36,552 nt of DNA from Acidimicrobiia bacterium (GCA_009377505.1 WHTX01000011.1:1-36552); one strand, 5' to 3'; numbered from the stretch's first letter, positions 16,334 to 25,904 are shown. Notes: a model not told the origin generated them from the sequence alone. Translations and numbers: made by a program.

Positions 16334-17896
16334 TCAGCCGCAGCGGGAGCCGGCCTGGTCCCAGGCGCACAGGGGTGTGCGGCCGGGCAGGTCGGCGATG
16401 CTGTCCTGCACCCAGGTCTGCTGCTCGGCGTCCCAGTACGAGACGTCGGAGCCCTCCACGAGGTAGGCGTCCTCGTTGCCGTCCATGTTGAAGGTGATAC
16501 CGGGCAGCAGCATCGGGTGGGTCATCTCCAGGCTGCGCAGCGCCAGGATGAGGTTCGTGCGGGTCAGGCCGCCGTCGAGTTGGCCGGCGATCTGGAGCGC
16601 CTGGCTCAGGGCCCAGCTGTAGTACAGGCCGAGGTTGTACGACGGCGTGAGCTCGTAGCCAGCCTCGTCGATGAACTCCCGGGCAGCGACGATGAACGGG
16701 TCGTCGTCGTACTCTTCGGTCAGCGCGTCCTTGAGGCCACCGCCCACGCTCCACCAGCCGTCGGAGTCCTCGCCGACCACGTCCCGGGTCACCGGCCCGG
16801 TCGCCTTGCACGCCGAGCTCATGAACTTGTAGTCGACGCTCTCCTTCATGCCGTTCAACGCCGACTCGGTCACGAACTGCGTGCACGTCGACCCGGTGCT
16901 CATGCCGATGAACACGTCGGGGTCCTCGGCGGCGAGGGTCGTCATCTCGTCCTTCAGCGTCGCCGCCGCGGGCTCGAAGGACTCGGAGACGTACTCGATG
17001 TCGTCCTTGCGGGGGGAGTCGGCGAAGTACGCCTCGAGGGCGGCGTGGTACGAGGCGCCGAAGTCGTTGTTCATCCGCAGGCTCGCCACCTTGGCCTTCC
17101 CGCCGAGCTCGTCGAGGTGCTGCTCGACGAAGACGCCCCAGATGACCGCCTCGGTCGAGTAAGAGATCGAGCTCGCCGTCGTCCACGGGTGGTTGACCGG
17201 GTCGCCGAAGGCAGGGTGGCCGGACGCCACGAGGGGCTGGGGGATGCAACGCTCGTTGAGCTTGTCGTAGGTGCGCAACGTGCTCGGCGTGCCCAACGTC
17301 TCCACAGCGAAGACCTTCTCGGAGTCGATGAGCTCGTCGACGAGGGGGATCGTGCGGGCCGGGTCGTAGGCGTCGTCCCGCAGTAGCATCCTCACCTGGC
17401 GGGTCTTGTCGTTGACGTCGGTGTAGACGCCCTGCTCGTTGTAGTGGCGGAACAACGCGTCGTGCGCCCGGCCGATGCCGCCGGCCTCGGCGTTCGGGCC
17501 CGACTGGGCGACGGGGTAGCCGATCTTCACCTCGGTGTCGGTCATGCCCTCGGTGTCGCTCCAGCTCGCAGGGCACCGGGCGAGGTCGATCGTGAAGCCG
17601 CCCGGCCCGACGAGCTGGGAACCGTCCTCCTTCACGCCCCAGCCGTTCTCCTGGATGCGGGCGACGACGGCGGCGCGCTCTTCGGCCCACAGCGCCTCCC
17701 ACCCCTCCATCGAGGTGGGCTGGTCGGCGGGCCCGTCGCCTGCCGTGGTGGCCGGGGCCGCGGTGCTGGCCGGCGCCGCCGTGGTGGCCGTCTGCGCCGT
17801 CGTGCTCGCGCTGTCGTCGGTCCCGTCCGAGCTGCACGCCGTGACACCGATGAGGCCCAGCACGAGCGCGCCGCAGCCAAGGACACGTGTCCTCAT
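16334..17896 (-). CDS. ABC transporter substrate-binding lipoprotein, branched-chain amino acid (Liv/Peripla_BP_6) type
   Basis: MRTRVLGCGALVLGLIGVTACSSDG lipobox; VKIGYPVAQSGPNAEAGG; RMLLRDDAYDPARTIPLVDELIDSEKVFAV. Confidence 0.88.
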   Translation of the reverse strand: MRTRVLGCGALVLGLIGVTACSSDGTDDSASTTAQTATTAAPASTAAPATTAGDGPADQPTSMEGWEALWAEERAAVVARIQENGWGVKEDGSQLVGPGGFTIDLARCPASWSDTEGMTDTEVKIGYPVAQSGPNAEAGGIGRAHDALFRHYNEQGVYTDVNDKTRQVRMLLRDDAYDPARTIPLVDELIDSEKVFAVETLGTPSTLRTYDKLNERCIPQPLVASGHPAFGDPVNHPWTTASSISYSTEAVIWGVFVEQHLDELGGKAKVASLRMNNDFGASYHAALEAYFADSPRKDDIEYVSESFEPAAATLKDEMTTLAAEDPDVFIGMSTGSTCTQFVTESALNGMKESVDYKFMSSACKATGPVTRDVVGEDSDGWWSVGGGLKDALTEEYDDDPFIVAAREFIDEAGYELTPSYNLGLYYSWALSQALQIAGQLDGGLTRTNLILALRSLEMTHPMLLPGITFNMDGNEDAYLVEGSDVSYWDAEQQTWVQDSIADLPGRTPLCAWDQAGSRCG

Positions 17897-17907
17897 GACG
17901 TTCTCCC

Positions 17908-17942
17908 CTGCAGGCCCGTCGTGGGGGGGGTACGGCCTGCAG
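17908..17942 (-). promoter_or_regulatory. 5'-UTR inverted repeat upstream of SBP gene
   Basis: CTGCAGGCC (17908-17916) / GGCCTGCAG (17934-17942), perfect 9 bp, adjacent to the SD-like GGGGAG. Confidence 0.5.
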
Positions 17943-18227
17943 AGCGGGGACCCTACAACTCGCCGAACCGCCATTCACGTCACCTTGACATACTGTCAGC
18001 GCCACCTGCCGGGCCGGGCGCGATGCGGAGGTAGGGTTCGCCGGCGTGCCTCGGCCTCGGCCTCGGGGTGGGATGCTTGCCCTGATCTTTTCATGAGGCT
18101 CGCGGCCAGGCCCCTGACCAGGACGGCAGCTGGCCCGGGCGAGCGATGCGGGCAATTGCCTGACCAGCTCGAGCGAGCTCGAATGAAAGATTGGGGCTTG
18201 GAGTGACGTCAGCGACCTGGGGGGACC

Positions 18228-19148
18228 ATGCGCGATCAGTCGGACGGTGTCGAGTTCGGGCTCTCGATGCGCTTGTTGAAGGAGGTCCGGGCCGAGGCGC
18301 ACCTCGCCGAGTCGCTCGGGTTCGACTATCTGCTCACGGGTGAGCACATCAGTTTCCACGGGCCGACGCCGAACACGCTGATCTCGTTGTCGGCGGCTGC
18401 TGCGGTCACCGAGCGGATCCGGTTGCTGAGCGGCATCGTGCTGGTGCCGCTCTACCCGCCAGCGCTGCTCGCCAAGCTCATCGCCACGCTCGACGTGATC
18501 AGCCACGGCCGGTACTGCTTCGGCATCGGCATCGGTGGTGAGAACCCCCGGGAGTTCGACGCGGTCGGCGTGCCCGTCAAGGAACGCGGCGCCCGCACGA
18601 ACGAGGCGCTCGAGGTGATCGACCGCCTGCTGACCGAGGACAAGGTCTCCTTCGAGGGCCGCTTCACCTCGCTGTCCGGCATCACGATCGCCCCCAGGTC
18701 CAAGGAGCGGCCGCCCTTCTGGGTCTCGGGCCGCAAGGAAGGCGCGATGCAACGCGCCGCCCGCTACGGCGACGCCTGGATGCCCTACATGTACACACCG
18801 GAGATGCTGGCCGACTCGATGGCGAAGATCGCCGCGTTCACCGAGGACGCCGGCCGACCGGCGGGATCAGTTCGGGGCGCGGCGTTCGCGTTCACATGCG
18901 TGCACGAGGACCGCGACACAGCACTGCAGATGGCCAACAAGGTGCTGTCCACCACCTACAACCAGGACTTCACCGACCTCGTCGGCAAGTACGCGATCGC
19001 CGGCTCCCCCGACGTGTGCCGAGCGCGCATCCAGGATTACATCGACGCCGGCGCTCGCACGGTCATCTTCGCCCAGGGCTGCCCGGCCGGCTACATCTCC
19101 GAGAACGCCCGCCTGCTGGCCGAGGAGGTCATGCCTGCCTTCAGGTGA
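18228..19148 (+). CDS. LLM class flavin/F420-dependent oxidoreductase
   Basis: VEFGLSMRLLKEVRAEAHLAESLGFDYLLTGEHI...RIRLLSGIVLVPLYPPALLAKLIATLDVISHGRYCFGIGIG. Confidence 0.9.
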   Translation: MRDQSDGVEFGLSMRLLKEVRAEAHLAESLGFDYLLTGEHISFHGPTPNTLISLSAAAAVTERIRLLSGIVLVPLYPPALLAKLIATLDVISHGRYCFGIGIGGENPREFDAVGVPVKERGARTNEALEVIDRLLTEDKVSFEGRFTSLSGITIAPRSKERPPFWVSGRKEGAMQRAARYGDAWMPYMYTPEMLADSMAKIAAFTEDAGRPAGSVRGAAFAFTCVHEDRDTALQMANKVLSTTYNQDFTDLVGKYAIAGSPDVCRARIQDYIDAGARTVIFAQGCPAGYISENARLLAEEVMPAFR

Positions 19149-19160
19149 GCCCGCACCGGC

Positions 19161-20705
19161 TCAGCGGCAGCGCGCCTCGGACTGGTCCCAGGCGCAGTTG
19201 GGGGTCTGCACGTCGAGCTCGACGATGCTGTCCTGCACCCAGGCCTGCTCGTCGGTGCTCCAGTACGAGATGTCGGAGCCCTCGAGCATGAAGGCGTCGG
19301 CGTTGCCGTCCATCTTGACCTTCAGGCCCCCGACCAGCATCGGGTTCGTCATGTCGATGCTGCGCAGCGCCAGGATCAGGTTGCTGCGGGTGAGGCCGCC
19401 GTCGAGCTGACCGGCGATCTGCAGGCCCTGGGCCAGCGTCCAACCGTAGTAGAGGCCGAGGTTGTAGGACTGGCTCACCTCACGGTCGATATCGGCGACC
19501 CACTGGCGGGCGGCCACCGCGAAGGGATCGTCGTCGTAGGCCTCGACGTCTACGTCCTTGAGGGCGCCTCCGACGGTCCACCAGCCGTCGGAGGCGTCGC
19601 CGAGGTCCTGGACCGGGGTCGTGACCTTGCACGCCGAGCTGAGGAACTTGTAGGGCACGTCCTCCTTCATGCCGTTGATCGCCGCCTCGCTGACCATCTG
19701 GCTGCAGGACGACCCCGTCGTCATGGCGATGAACATGTCGGGCGACCCGGCGGCGAGGGTGGTCATCTCGTCCTTCACCGTCGCCGCCGTCGGCTCGATC
19801 GTCTCCGAGACGTACTCGATGTCGTCCTTGTGCTCGGAGGTCTCGAGGTAGGCGGTCAGCGCAGCGTGGTAGGAGGCGCCGAAGTCGCTGTTGATGCGCA
19901 GCGCGGCGATCTTGGCCTGGCCGCCGAGCTCGTCGAGGCGCTCCTCGAGGAAGGTGCCCCACAGGACGGCTTCGGTGGCGTAGTTGATCGAGCTGGTCGT
20001 GGTCCACGGGTGGTTGACCGGGTCGCCGAACGCCGGGTGCCCGCTCCCCGGCAGGACCTGGGGGATGCAGCGCTGGTTCAGCTTCTCGTAGGTGCGCAGG
20101 GTGCTGGGCGAGCCGGTCGTCTCGATGGCGAAGACCCGTTCGGAGTCGATCAGCTCGTCGACGAGGGGGATCGTGCGGGCCGCGTCGTAGGCGTCGTCGC
20201 GCAGGAACATCGTGACGTTGCGGGTCTTGCCGTTGACGTCGGTGAACGCGCCTTGCGCGTTGTAGTGGGCGAAGAGCGCCTCCTGGGAGTAGCCGAGGCC
20301 GCCCGACTCGGCCGCCGGGCCCGACTGTGGCAGCGGATAGCCGATCTTGATCTCCGTGTCGGTCAGCCCCTCGGTGTCGCTCCAGCCGGCGGCGCAGGCG
20401 GACAGGTCGATGGTGAAGCCCTCGGGCCCCGTCAGCTGCGTCCCGTCGGCCGACTTGCCCCAGCCGTTCTCCTCGATCCGAGCGACGACGGCGGCCCGCT
20501 CCTCGGCCCAGAGCGCCTCCCACGCCTCCATGGAGGCTGGCCCGTCGTTCGTCCCGCCCACACCGGCGGCGGTCGACGACGTCGAGTCCACCTTCCCTGC
20601 GCTGGTCGCCGCGCCTCCGGACGTTTCGCTGTCGTCACCGCCGCACGCCGTGGCGGCGCTGACGGCGGCCACGAGCACGACTGCGGCCAAGGTGCGCGAG
20701 ACCAT
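19161..20705 (-). CDS. ABC transporter substrate-binding lipoprotein, Liv type; close paralogue of the protein at 16334-17896
   Basis: MVSRTLAAVVLVAAVSAATACGGDD lipobox; IKIGYPLPQSGPAAESGG; long near-identical blocks with the first SBP. Confidence 0.88.
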   Translation of the reverse strand: MVSRTLAAVVLVAAVSAATACGGDDSETSGGAATSAGKVDSTSSTAAGVGGTNDGPASMEAWEALWAEERAAVVARIEENGWGKSADGTQLTGPEGFTIDLSACAAGWSDTEGLTDTEIKIGYPLPQSGPAAESGGLGYSQEALFAHYNAQGAFTDVNGKTRNVTMFLRDDAYDAARTIPLVDELIDSERVFAIETTGSPSTLRTYEKLNQRCIPQVLPGSGHPAFGDPVNHPWTTTSSINYATEAVLWGTFLEERLDELGGQAKIAALRINSDFGASYHAALTAYLETSEHKDDIEYVSETIEPTAATVKDEMTTLAAGSPDMFIAMTTGSSCSQMVSEAAINGMKEDVPYKFLSSACKVTTPVQDLGDASDGWWTVGGALKDVDVEAYDDDPFAVAARQWVADIDREVSQSYNLGLYYGWTLAQGLQIAGQLDGGLTRSNLILALRSIDMTNPMLVGGLKVKMDGNADAFMLEGSDISYWSTDEQAWVQDSIVELDVQTPNCAWDQSEARCR

Positions 20706-20734
20706 CGGTCCTCCCCCGAGGGCGGGCTGTCTCA

Positions 20735-20761
20735 GGTGCGATCGCCCCCGACGATCGCACC
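20735..20761 (-). promoter_or_regulatory. 5'-UTR inverted repeat upstream of the SBP paralogue
   Basis: GGTGCGATCG (20735-20744) / CGATCGCACC (20752-20761), perfect 10 bp, 7-nt spacer. Confidence 0.5.
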
Positions 20762-20898
20762 GGCCCGGACGGCCCCGGACCCTAGTGCCATGCCCACCAA
20801 CGTTCGCCGCGTTCAGGCCGCGCGCGGGGCGCCTGCCGGCCCGCGCCACGCGACCCGCTCGCCGCCATGTCCCTGCGCGCGCGAGGATCAGAGGAGAA

Positions 20899-22866
20899 AT
20901 GAGCGCCGATTCAACCTCCGAGGGGGAACCCGTGGCCCACACGACGGCATCCGGAGCAGACGAGCAGCAGTTCACCGATGCGGTGGCCAGCGCCAACATC
21001 CCGACGCTGCTGATGGTGCTCGTCCAGCTCACGGGCGAGCTCCACTGGCTCGAGGAGCCGTACCGGCCGAAGCGCCAGTCGGGCATGGGCGACAACGACA
21101 GCGGAGGGCTCGCCCCCGAGCACCAGGCCGAGGTCCGCGACGCGGCCCTCGAGGCGATCCTCGCTTGGCGGGCCGGGCGGCCGGTGGCCATCTCCGAGCC
21201 CTCCGAGGAGCTGCTGGTCAAGATGCTCAGCGTCGCCATGGGCGAGCGGGTGCCCGAGGAGTACGGGTCCTTCACCGCCGCCCAGCTCGGCACGAAGTCG
21301 CTGCTGGCCGAGCCGATCGCCGTGCCCGAGGGCTTCAAGGTCCTGGTCATCGGCGCCGGCGTGTCCGGCATCTGCACGGCCGTCAACCTGCAGGCCGCCG
21401 GCGTGCCCTTCGAGATCATCGAGCGCAACCCCGAGGTCGGCGGCGTCTGGTGGGAGAACAAGTACCCGGGCGCCGGCGTCGACACGCCGAACCACCTCTA
21501 CTCGTTCTCCTTCGCCGAGTACGACTGGAACGCGTACTTCTGCCTGCGCGACGAGCTGCACGGCTACCTCGAGCACGTCGCCGACCACTTCGACCTGCGC
21601 AAGTACATCACCTTCGACACCGCGGTCGAGCGCATCACCTACCACGAGGCCGCCCAGTCCTGGTCGGTGGAGACGCGTGACGCGAAGGGCAACGCCGAGG
21701 TACGCGAGGCCACCGCCGTGATCAGCGCGGCGGGGCTCTTCAACCCTCCGGTCGAGCCGAACATCCCCGGCCTCGACAGCTGGGCCGGCGACCGGTGGCA
21801 CTCCGCCCGCTGGCCCGACGACAAGAGCATCGCCGGCAAGCGGGTGGCGATCATCGGCAACGGCGCCAGCTGCATGCAGATCGCCCCGGAGATCCAGGAC
21901 GACGTCGAGTCGCTCACCATCTACCAGCGGTCGAACCACTGGGCGGCACCCTTCGAGCAGTTCCGCAAGCCGGTGCCCGACGCCCTGCGCTTCCTGTTCC
22001 GCGAGTGCCCGCTGTACCGCGCCTGGTACCGGGTTCGCCTGGGGTGGACGTTCAACGACCGCATCCACTCGGCCTTGCACAAGGACCCGAACTGGGAGCA
22101 CCCGGAGCGCTCGCTCAACGCCCAGAACGATGCCCACCGGGCCTACTTCACCAAGTACGTCACCGAGGAGCTGGGCGACAAGGCCGACGAGCTGCTGCCC
22201 AAGGTGCTGCCCACCTACCCGCCCTTCGGCAAGCGCATGCTCATGGACAACGGCTGGTACCGCATGCTGCGCAACCCGAAGGTCGAGCTGGTCGACGACC
22301 GCATCGACCACATCGAGCCGAACCGCATCGTCACCGTCGACGGCATCCCCCGCGAGGCCGAGACGCTCGTGCTCGCCACCGGGTTCGACGTGCTCCGGGT
22401 CGTCAACACCTACGAGACGGTCGGCCGCGACGGGCAGACCCTGCGCGAGGCGTGGGAGGACGACAATGCCCAGGCCTACATGGGCACCGTGGTCCCGGGC
22501 TTCCCGAACTACTTCGTGCTCTACGGCCCCAACCTGCAGCCCGGCCACGGCGGCAGCCTCATCTTCGTGGTCGAGATGCAGGTGCGCTACATCATGGACA
22601 TGCTGGCCAAGATGGCCGACCAGGGCCTGGGCGCGGTCGAGGTCCGCGAGGACGTGTGCCGACGGTACAACGAGGTCGTCGACGCCGAGCACGAGAACAT
22701 GGTGTGGACCCACCCCGGCATGTCGACCTACTACCGCAACGACCGCGGCCGCATCGTGATCAACTCGCCGTTCCGCAACGTCGACTTCTTCGACATGACC
22801 CGTGAGGTCGACCTCGACGAGTACGACATCGAGCCCCAGCGGCAGGCCGAGCTCGTCGCCGACTGA
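20899..22866 (+). CDS. FAD-dependent monooxygenase, Baeyer-Villiger (BVMO) type with an N-terminal extension
   Basis: VLVIGAGVSGICTAVNLQAAGVPFEIIERNPEVGGVWWENKYPGAGVDTPNHLYSFSF; GDRWHSARWPDD BVMO-like motif; VAIIGNGASCMQIAPEI. Confidence 0.9.
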   Translation: MSADSTSEGEPVAHTTASGADEQQFTDAVASANIPTLLMVLVQLTGELHWLEEPYRPKRQSGMGDNDSGGLAPEHQAEVRDAALEAILAWRAGRPVAISEPSEELLVKMLSVAMGERVPEEYGSFTAAQLGTKSLLAEPIAVPEGFKVLVIGAGVSGICTAVNLQAAGVPFEIIERNPEVGGVWWENKYPGAGVDTPNHLYSFSFAEYDWNAYFCLRDELHGYLEHVADHFDLRKYITFDTAVERITYHEAAQSWSVETRDAKGNAEVREATAVISAAGLFNPPVEPNIPGLDSWAGDRWHSARWPDDKSIAGKRVAIIGNGASCMQIAPEIQDDVESLTIYQRSNHWAAPFEQFRKPVPDALRFLFRECPLYRAWYRVRLGWTFNDRIHSALHKDPNWEHPERSLNAQNDAHRAYFTKYVTEELGDKADELLPKVLPTYPPFGKRMLMDNGWYRMLRNPKVELVDDRIDHIEPNRIVTVDGIPREAETLVLATGFDVLRVVNTYETVGRDGQTLREAWEDDNAQAYMGTVVPGFPNYFVLYGPNLQPGHGGSLIFVVEMQVRYIMDMLAKMADQGLGAVEVREDVCRRYNEVVDAEHENMVWTHPGMSTYYRNDRGRIVINSPFRNVDFFDMTREVDLDEYDIEPQRQAELVAD

Positions 22867-22879
22867 GCAAGCGCCTCGA

Positions 22880-22914
22880 GCAGACGGGCCGGCGTCCTCG
22901 TCCGGCCCGTCTGC
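22880..22914 (+). terminator. Hairpin after the BVMO gene
   Basis: 13-bp perfect inverted repeat GCAGACGGGCCGG-cgtcctcgt-CCGGCCCGTCTGC, 14 nt after the stop. Confidence 0.75.
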
Positions 22915-22985
22915 CCGCTCGGCAACGTTCTTCCGGTGCACCACGTACTCCGGGTGCAATGCGCCCCGCCCGGTGGTGCGGAGCA

Positions 22986-23200
22986 GCTACCGGTGCAACA
23001 CAGGCCCCGAGCAGTAGTTTCATCGCGAGGTCGAGATCGATGTCGGCGCGAACCTGCCGCGGTCCCGGGCGGCCGCGAGCCTGGCCCTGACATCGTCCAT
23101 GGACGGCCGGATCAGGCGCTCTATCGTCGTGCCGCGAGTTCCGGGTCGTCCTGGACGGCGACCATCATCGCCCGGTGGGGCGCTTCCCACGCGGCGTCGC
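22986..23200 (-). pseudogene. TetR-family regulator C-terminal remnant, frameshifted
   Basis: Stitched minus-strand reading DDPELA..TTIERLIRPSMDDVRARLAAARDRGRFA|DIDLDLAMKLLLGACVAP. Confidence 0.5.
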
Positions 23201-23276
23201 GAACGCGTGGCTGGTGGCACGTAGCACCCGTCGAACGTCGTCCCGAAGGTCGCCCGGTCGAGCGGTCCCAGCCGAA

Positions 23277-23370
23277 GGAACCGACGCTCGATGACGTGTT
23301 CCTCAGACTGACCGGACGCCTCGCCGAAGCCGACCCTACCGACGAGCTGAGCACGGGGGCGGCAGCGTGA
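23277..23370 (+). pseudogene. DrrA-like ABC ATPase C-terminal remnant
   Basis: EPTLDDVFLRLTGRLAEADPTDE, typical C-terminal segment of DrrA-type ATPases; no upstream NBD motifs. Confidence 0.55.
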
Positions 23371-23496
23371 GAGCCGTGGCCCTGGACCGCACCCAAGCCC
23401 CACCACCTGACCTGGACTGAGGTCGTCGCGGACAGCCGCGTCGATGGCCGCCCACCAAGCCTCGCGCGAGCCGCCTCTCGTCGTCGCGTTGCCCTC

Positions 23497-23600
23497 GTGC
23501 AGCTGGTGATGCTGCTGCCGCCGCCGCTGCTGTTCCGCTACGTCTTCGGCGGCGCCATCGACACCGGCGGCCTCGCTACGTCGACGGTCCTCATCCCGGG
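23497..23600 (+). pseudogene. DrrB-like ABC-2 permease remnant
   Basis: VQLVMLLPPPLLFRYVFGGAIDTGG resembles the first TM region of DrrB-type permeases. Confidence 0.5.
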
Positions 23601-24309
23601 ATCATCGACCAGCCGGCGGTCTTGGCGCTCTCATAAGGCCATTGGACTCGGGAGGAGCCAGACTCGACGTCAGTGTCAGTCGATGTATGCGACAACCTCG
23701 ACATCCTTCGTCGCGCAGATGGCAGAGGTGGGACATCTCGGAACAAACCGCCGACCTTTTTCGGGGCCGCCTGGTGCCGAATTCACGATCGTGTCTCGCA
23801 TCGCATGACGGCAATAAGGGCACTCATGGCGTCACCATAGAGCGAGTGGGCCGAACATGTGATGGGCATCATGGCTGCGGCCGACGACGCCGCCGACTCC
23901 CCGGGTGCCCAACATGAGGAAGCGAACGCCTGGATAGCGCGCGCCACTGAACGTGTGGACGGTCGTCGCCAAAGAGGCGCATCGGAACTGGGCCGCCCAG
24001 GCGCAACCATCGAGAGTGGACCATGACAACGTCGTTCCTCGGTGCGCCCGCCGCATCGGCGAGGTCACCCTCGGCCCGGACCGTGTCGCGGTTGACGGAC
24101 GCTATGGGGCACGGCACAATGCCACCTACCGACCGGTCGGTACCCACCTGGGGAAGGTGGAGACGAGGGGGAACCAGCTACCTCGCACTGCGGTGCGGAG
24201 CCTGGGGGACGTCCGGTTCAGTGTGCTGAACTGACGGATGGATGTCGCCATTCGTCCTCGTCGAGCGCGTCCTGGCCTAGCCCAACCACGGCTCATGGAC
24301 GTACTGACC

Positions 24310-24455
24310 TCGTCGTCCCGAGGAGTTCCATCGAGGCCCCAAGACCCACGCCGTCCGCAACGCCACCGTCGTCGAGATCCCGGGCATGCGGCCACTGCTC
24401 GGAGATCGAGCCCAACCGAGTCCTGAGGGCAGTCTCCGACTTCCTCGGCAGCTGA
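24310..24455 (+). pseudogene. Alpha/beta hydrolase C-terminal remnant, frameshifted
   Basis: ATVVEIPG|CGHCSEIEPNRVLRAVSDFLGS* in two frames, catalytic-His-type context. Confidence 0.35.
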
Positions 24456-24478
24456 ACCCGCTCCGCCCAGAGGTCGAC

Positions 24479-25819
24479 ATGCAGATCGTGTATTTTACCG
24501 AGCGCCCGTACCGCGGTATCGAGGAACGCGAGATCTTAAGGAACCGTGCTTTCTTCGGCACCTCCAACAGGCTCTTTGACCACATCAAGGGGTCTCGCCT
24601 CTACAATTACTACTTCGACGAGATGCTCTACGCCGAGGCGCTCGGCTTCGACGGCATCGCCCTCAACGAGCACCATGGCACGCCGTTTTGCATGGGCGGT
24701 GTGATGAACCTCGAAGCGGCGATCCTCGCCCGCATCACCACCACGGCGAAGATCGTGCTCATCGGCAACGCGCTGCCGAGCAAGAACCCACTGCGGATGG
24801 CGGAGGAGCTCGCGACCATCGACCTAATCTCCGAGGGAAGGTTGATTTCGGGATGGGTCAGGGGTTCGGGCTCCGAGCAGTTCTTCAACAACATCAACCC
24901 GGCCCTTAACCGGGAGATGTTCGAGGAGGCGCATGACATAATCGTCCAGGCGTGGTCGCGTCCCGGACCTTGGCGATATGAGGGCAAGCACTACCACTTT
25001 CGCATGGTCAACCCTTGGACGCTGCCCTACCAGAAGCCCCACCCGCCGATGTGGATCCCGGGGCTGTTGAGCCCCGAGACGATCGCCTGGGCGGCGGAGC
25101 GCGCCTACCCCTACGTCGGCCTCGGCACGGCGCTCTCGATGACCTGCGACATGTACGACATGTATGCGGACGTCGCCGCCAAGTTCGGCTACCAGGCGGG
25201 CTCGGAGAACTTCGGCTACCTCGTACCCGTCGTCGTGGCCGACACCGAGGAGCAAGCACAGGAGGTGGGCGCGGGGTTCGTATGGGGTGGCGGCGGCGGG
25301 GCATTCTCGCGCCCCGAGCACACCCTGCCGGCCGGCTACAACTCGAAGACCGCGATCCGGCGACTGGCGACCCAGCCCGGAGGGACCTGGCTAGGTGTCA
25401 GTCGTGACCGGCTCCGGGAGCAGCTGACCGATAGCCGCGCCACCAGCGAGGTCGATGAGGCCGCGATCAAGGCGCGCCTGCAGAGCGGCTACCTGAAGCA
25501 GCAGGCCAACTACCAGCTGGTGGTGGGCACGCCGGACTCCGTCCTGCCGAAGATCCGGACGATCCTCGAAGTGCTGCGGCCCGGCGCCCTCATCATGTTC
25601 GCCGTCCAGGGCGGCGAAGTGTCTGACGCCGACCGGATGCGCAGCCTGCAGCTCACCGGTGAGGTGGTGCTCCCCGAGGTGCGGACCATCGCGTCCGAGC
25701 TCGGGCTCGCCGACGGCTCCGAGCGCGCTCCGGGCTCGGTGAAGCTCCGCCCCGGCGACTCCCGTCATGCCGTCGTCGACCGAGAGCGCCTTGCCGCTGC
25801 GGAGATCCCGCAATCGTGA
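24479..25819 (+). CDS. LLM class flavin-dependent monooxygenase
   Basis: MQIVYFTERPYRGIEE...EALGFDGIALNEHHGTPFCMGGVMNLEAAILARITTTAKIVLIGNALPSKNPLRMAEELATIDLISEGRL. Confidence 0.9.
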   Translation: MQIVYFTERPYRGIEEREILRNRAFFGTSNRLFDHIKGSRLYNYYFDEMLYAEALGFDGIALNEHHGTPFCMGGVMNLEAAILARITTTAKIVLIGNALPSKNPLRMAEELATIDLISEGRLISGWVRGSGSEQFFNNINPALNREMFEEAHDIIVQAWSRPGPWRYEGKHYHFRMVNPWTLPYQKPHPPMWIPGLLSPETIAWAAERAYPYVGLGTALSMTCDMYDMYADVAAKFGYQAGSENFGYLVPVVVADTEEQAQEVGAGFVWGGGGGAFSRPEHTLPAGYNSKTAIRRLATQPGGTWLGVSRDRLREQLTDSRATSEVDEAAIKARLQSGYLKQQANYQLVVGTPDSVLPKIRTILEVLRPGALIMFAVQGGEVSDADRMRSLQLTGEVVLPEVRTIASELGLADGSERAPGSVKLRPGDSRHAVVDRERLAAAEIPQS

Positions 25820-25904
25820 GGCCTGCACCCGTCCATGAGGAGGCCGGCGTGGCCGAGCCGCGACCGAGTCCGTGCACCTGAACCGTGATTGCTGGGGGGA
25901 AGCG

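Noticed and set aside
18080-18195. Long-range partial complementarity ATCTTTTCAT...ATGAAAGAT and small palindromes (GCAATTGC) before the LLM gene
   Set aside because: Imperfect and widely spaced; not distinguishable from chance without conservation data.
20911-22959. 682-aa minus-strand ORF opposite the BVMO
   Set aside because: Antisense artefact; no domain-like sequence (VLVEVDL, VGDVLEVA repeats), while the plus strand has FAD-binding and BVMO motifs.
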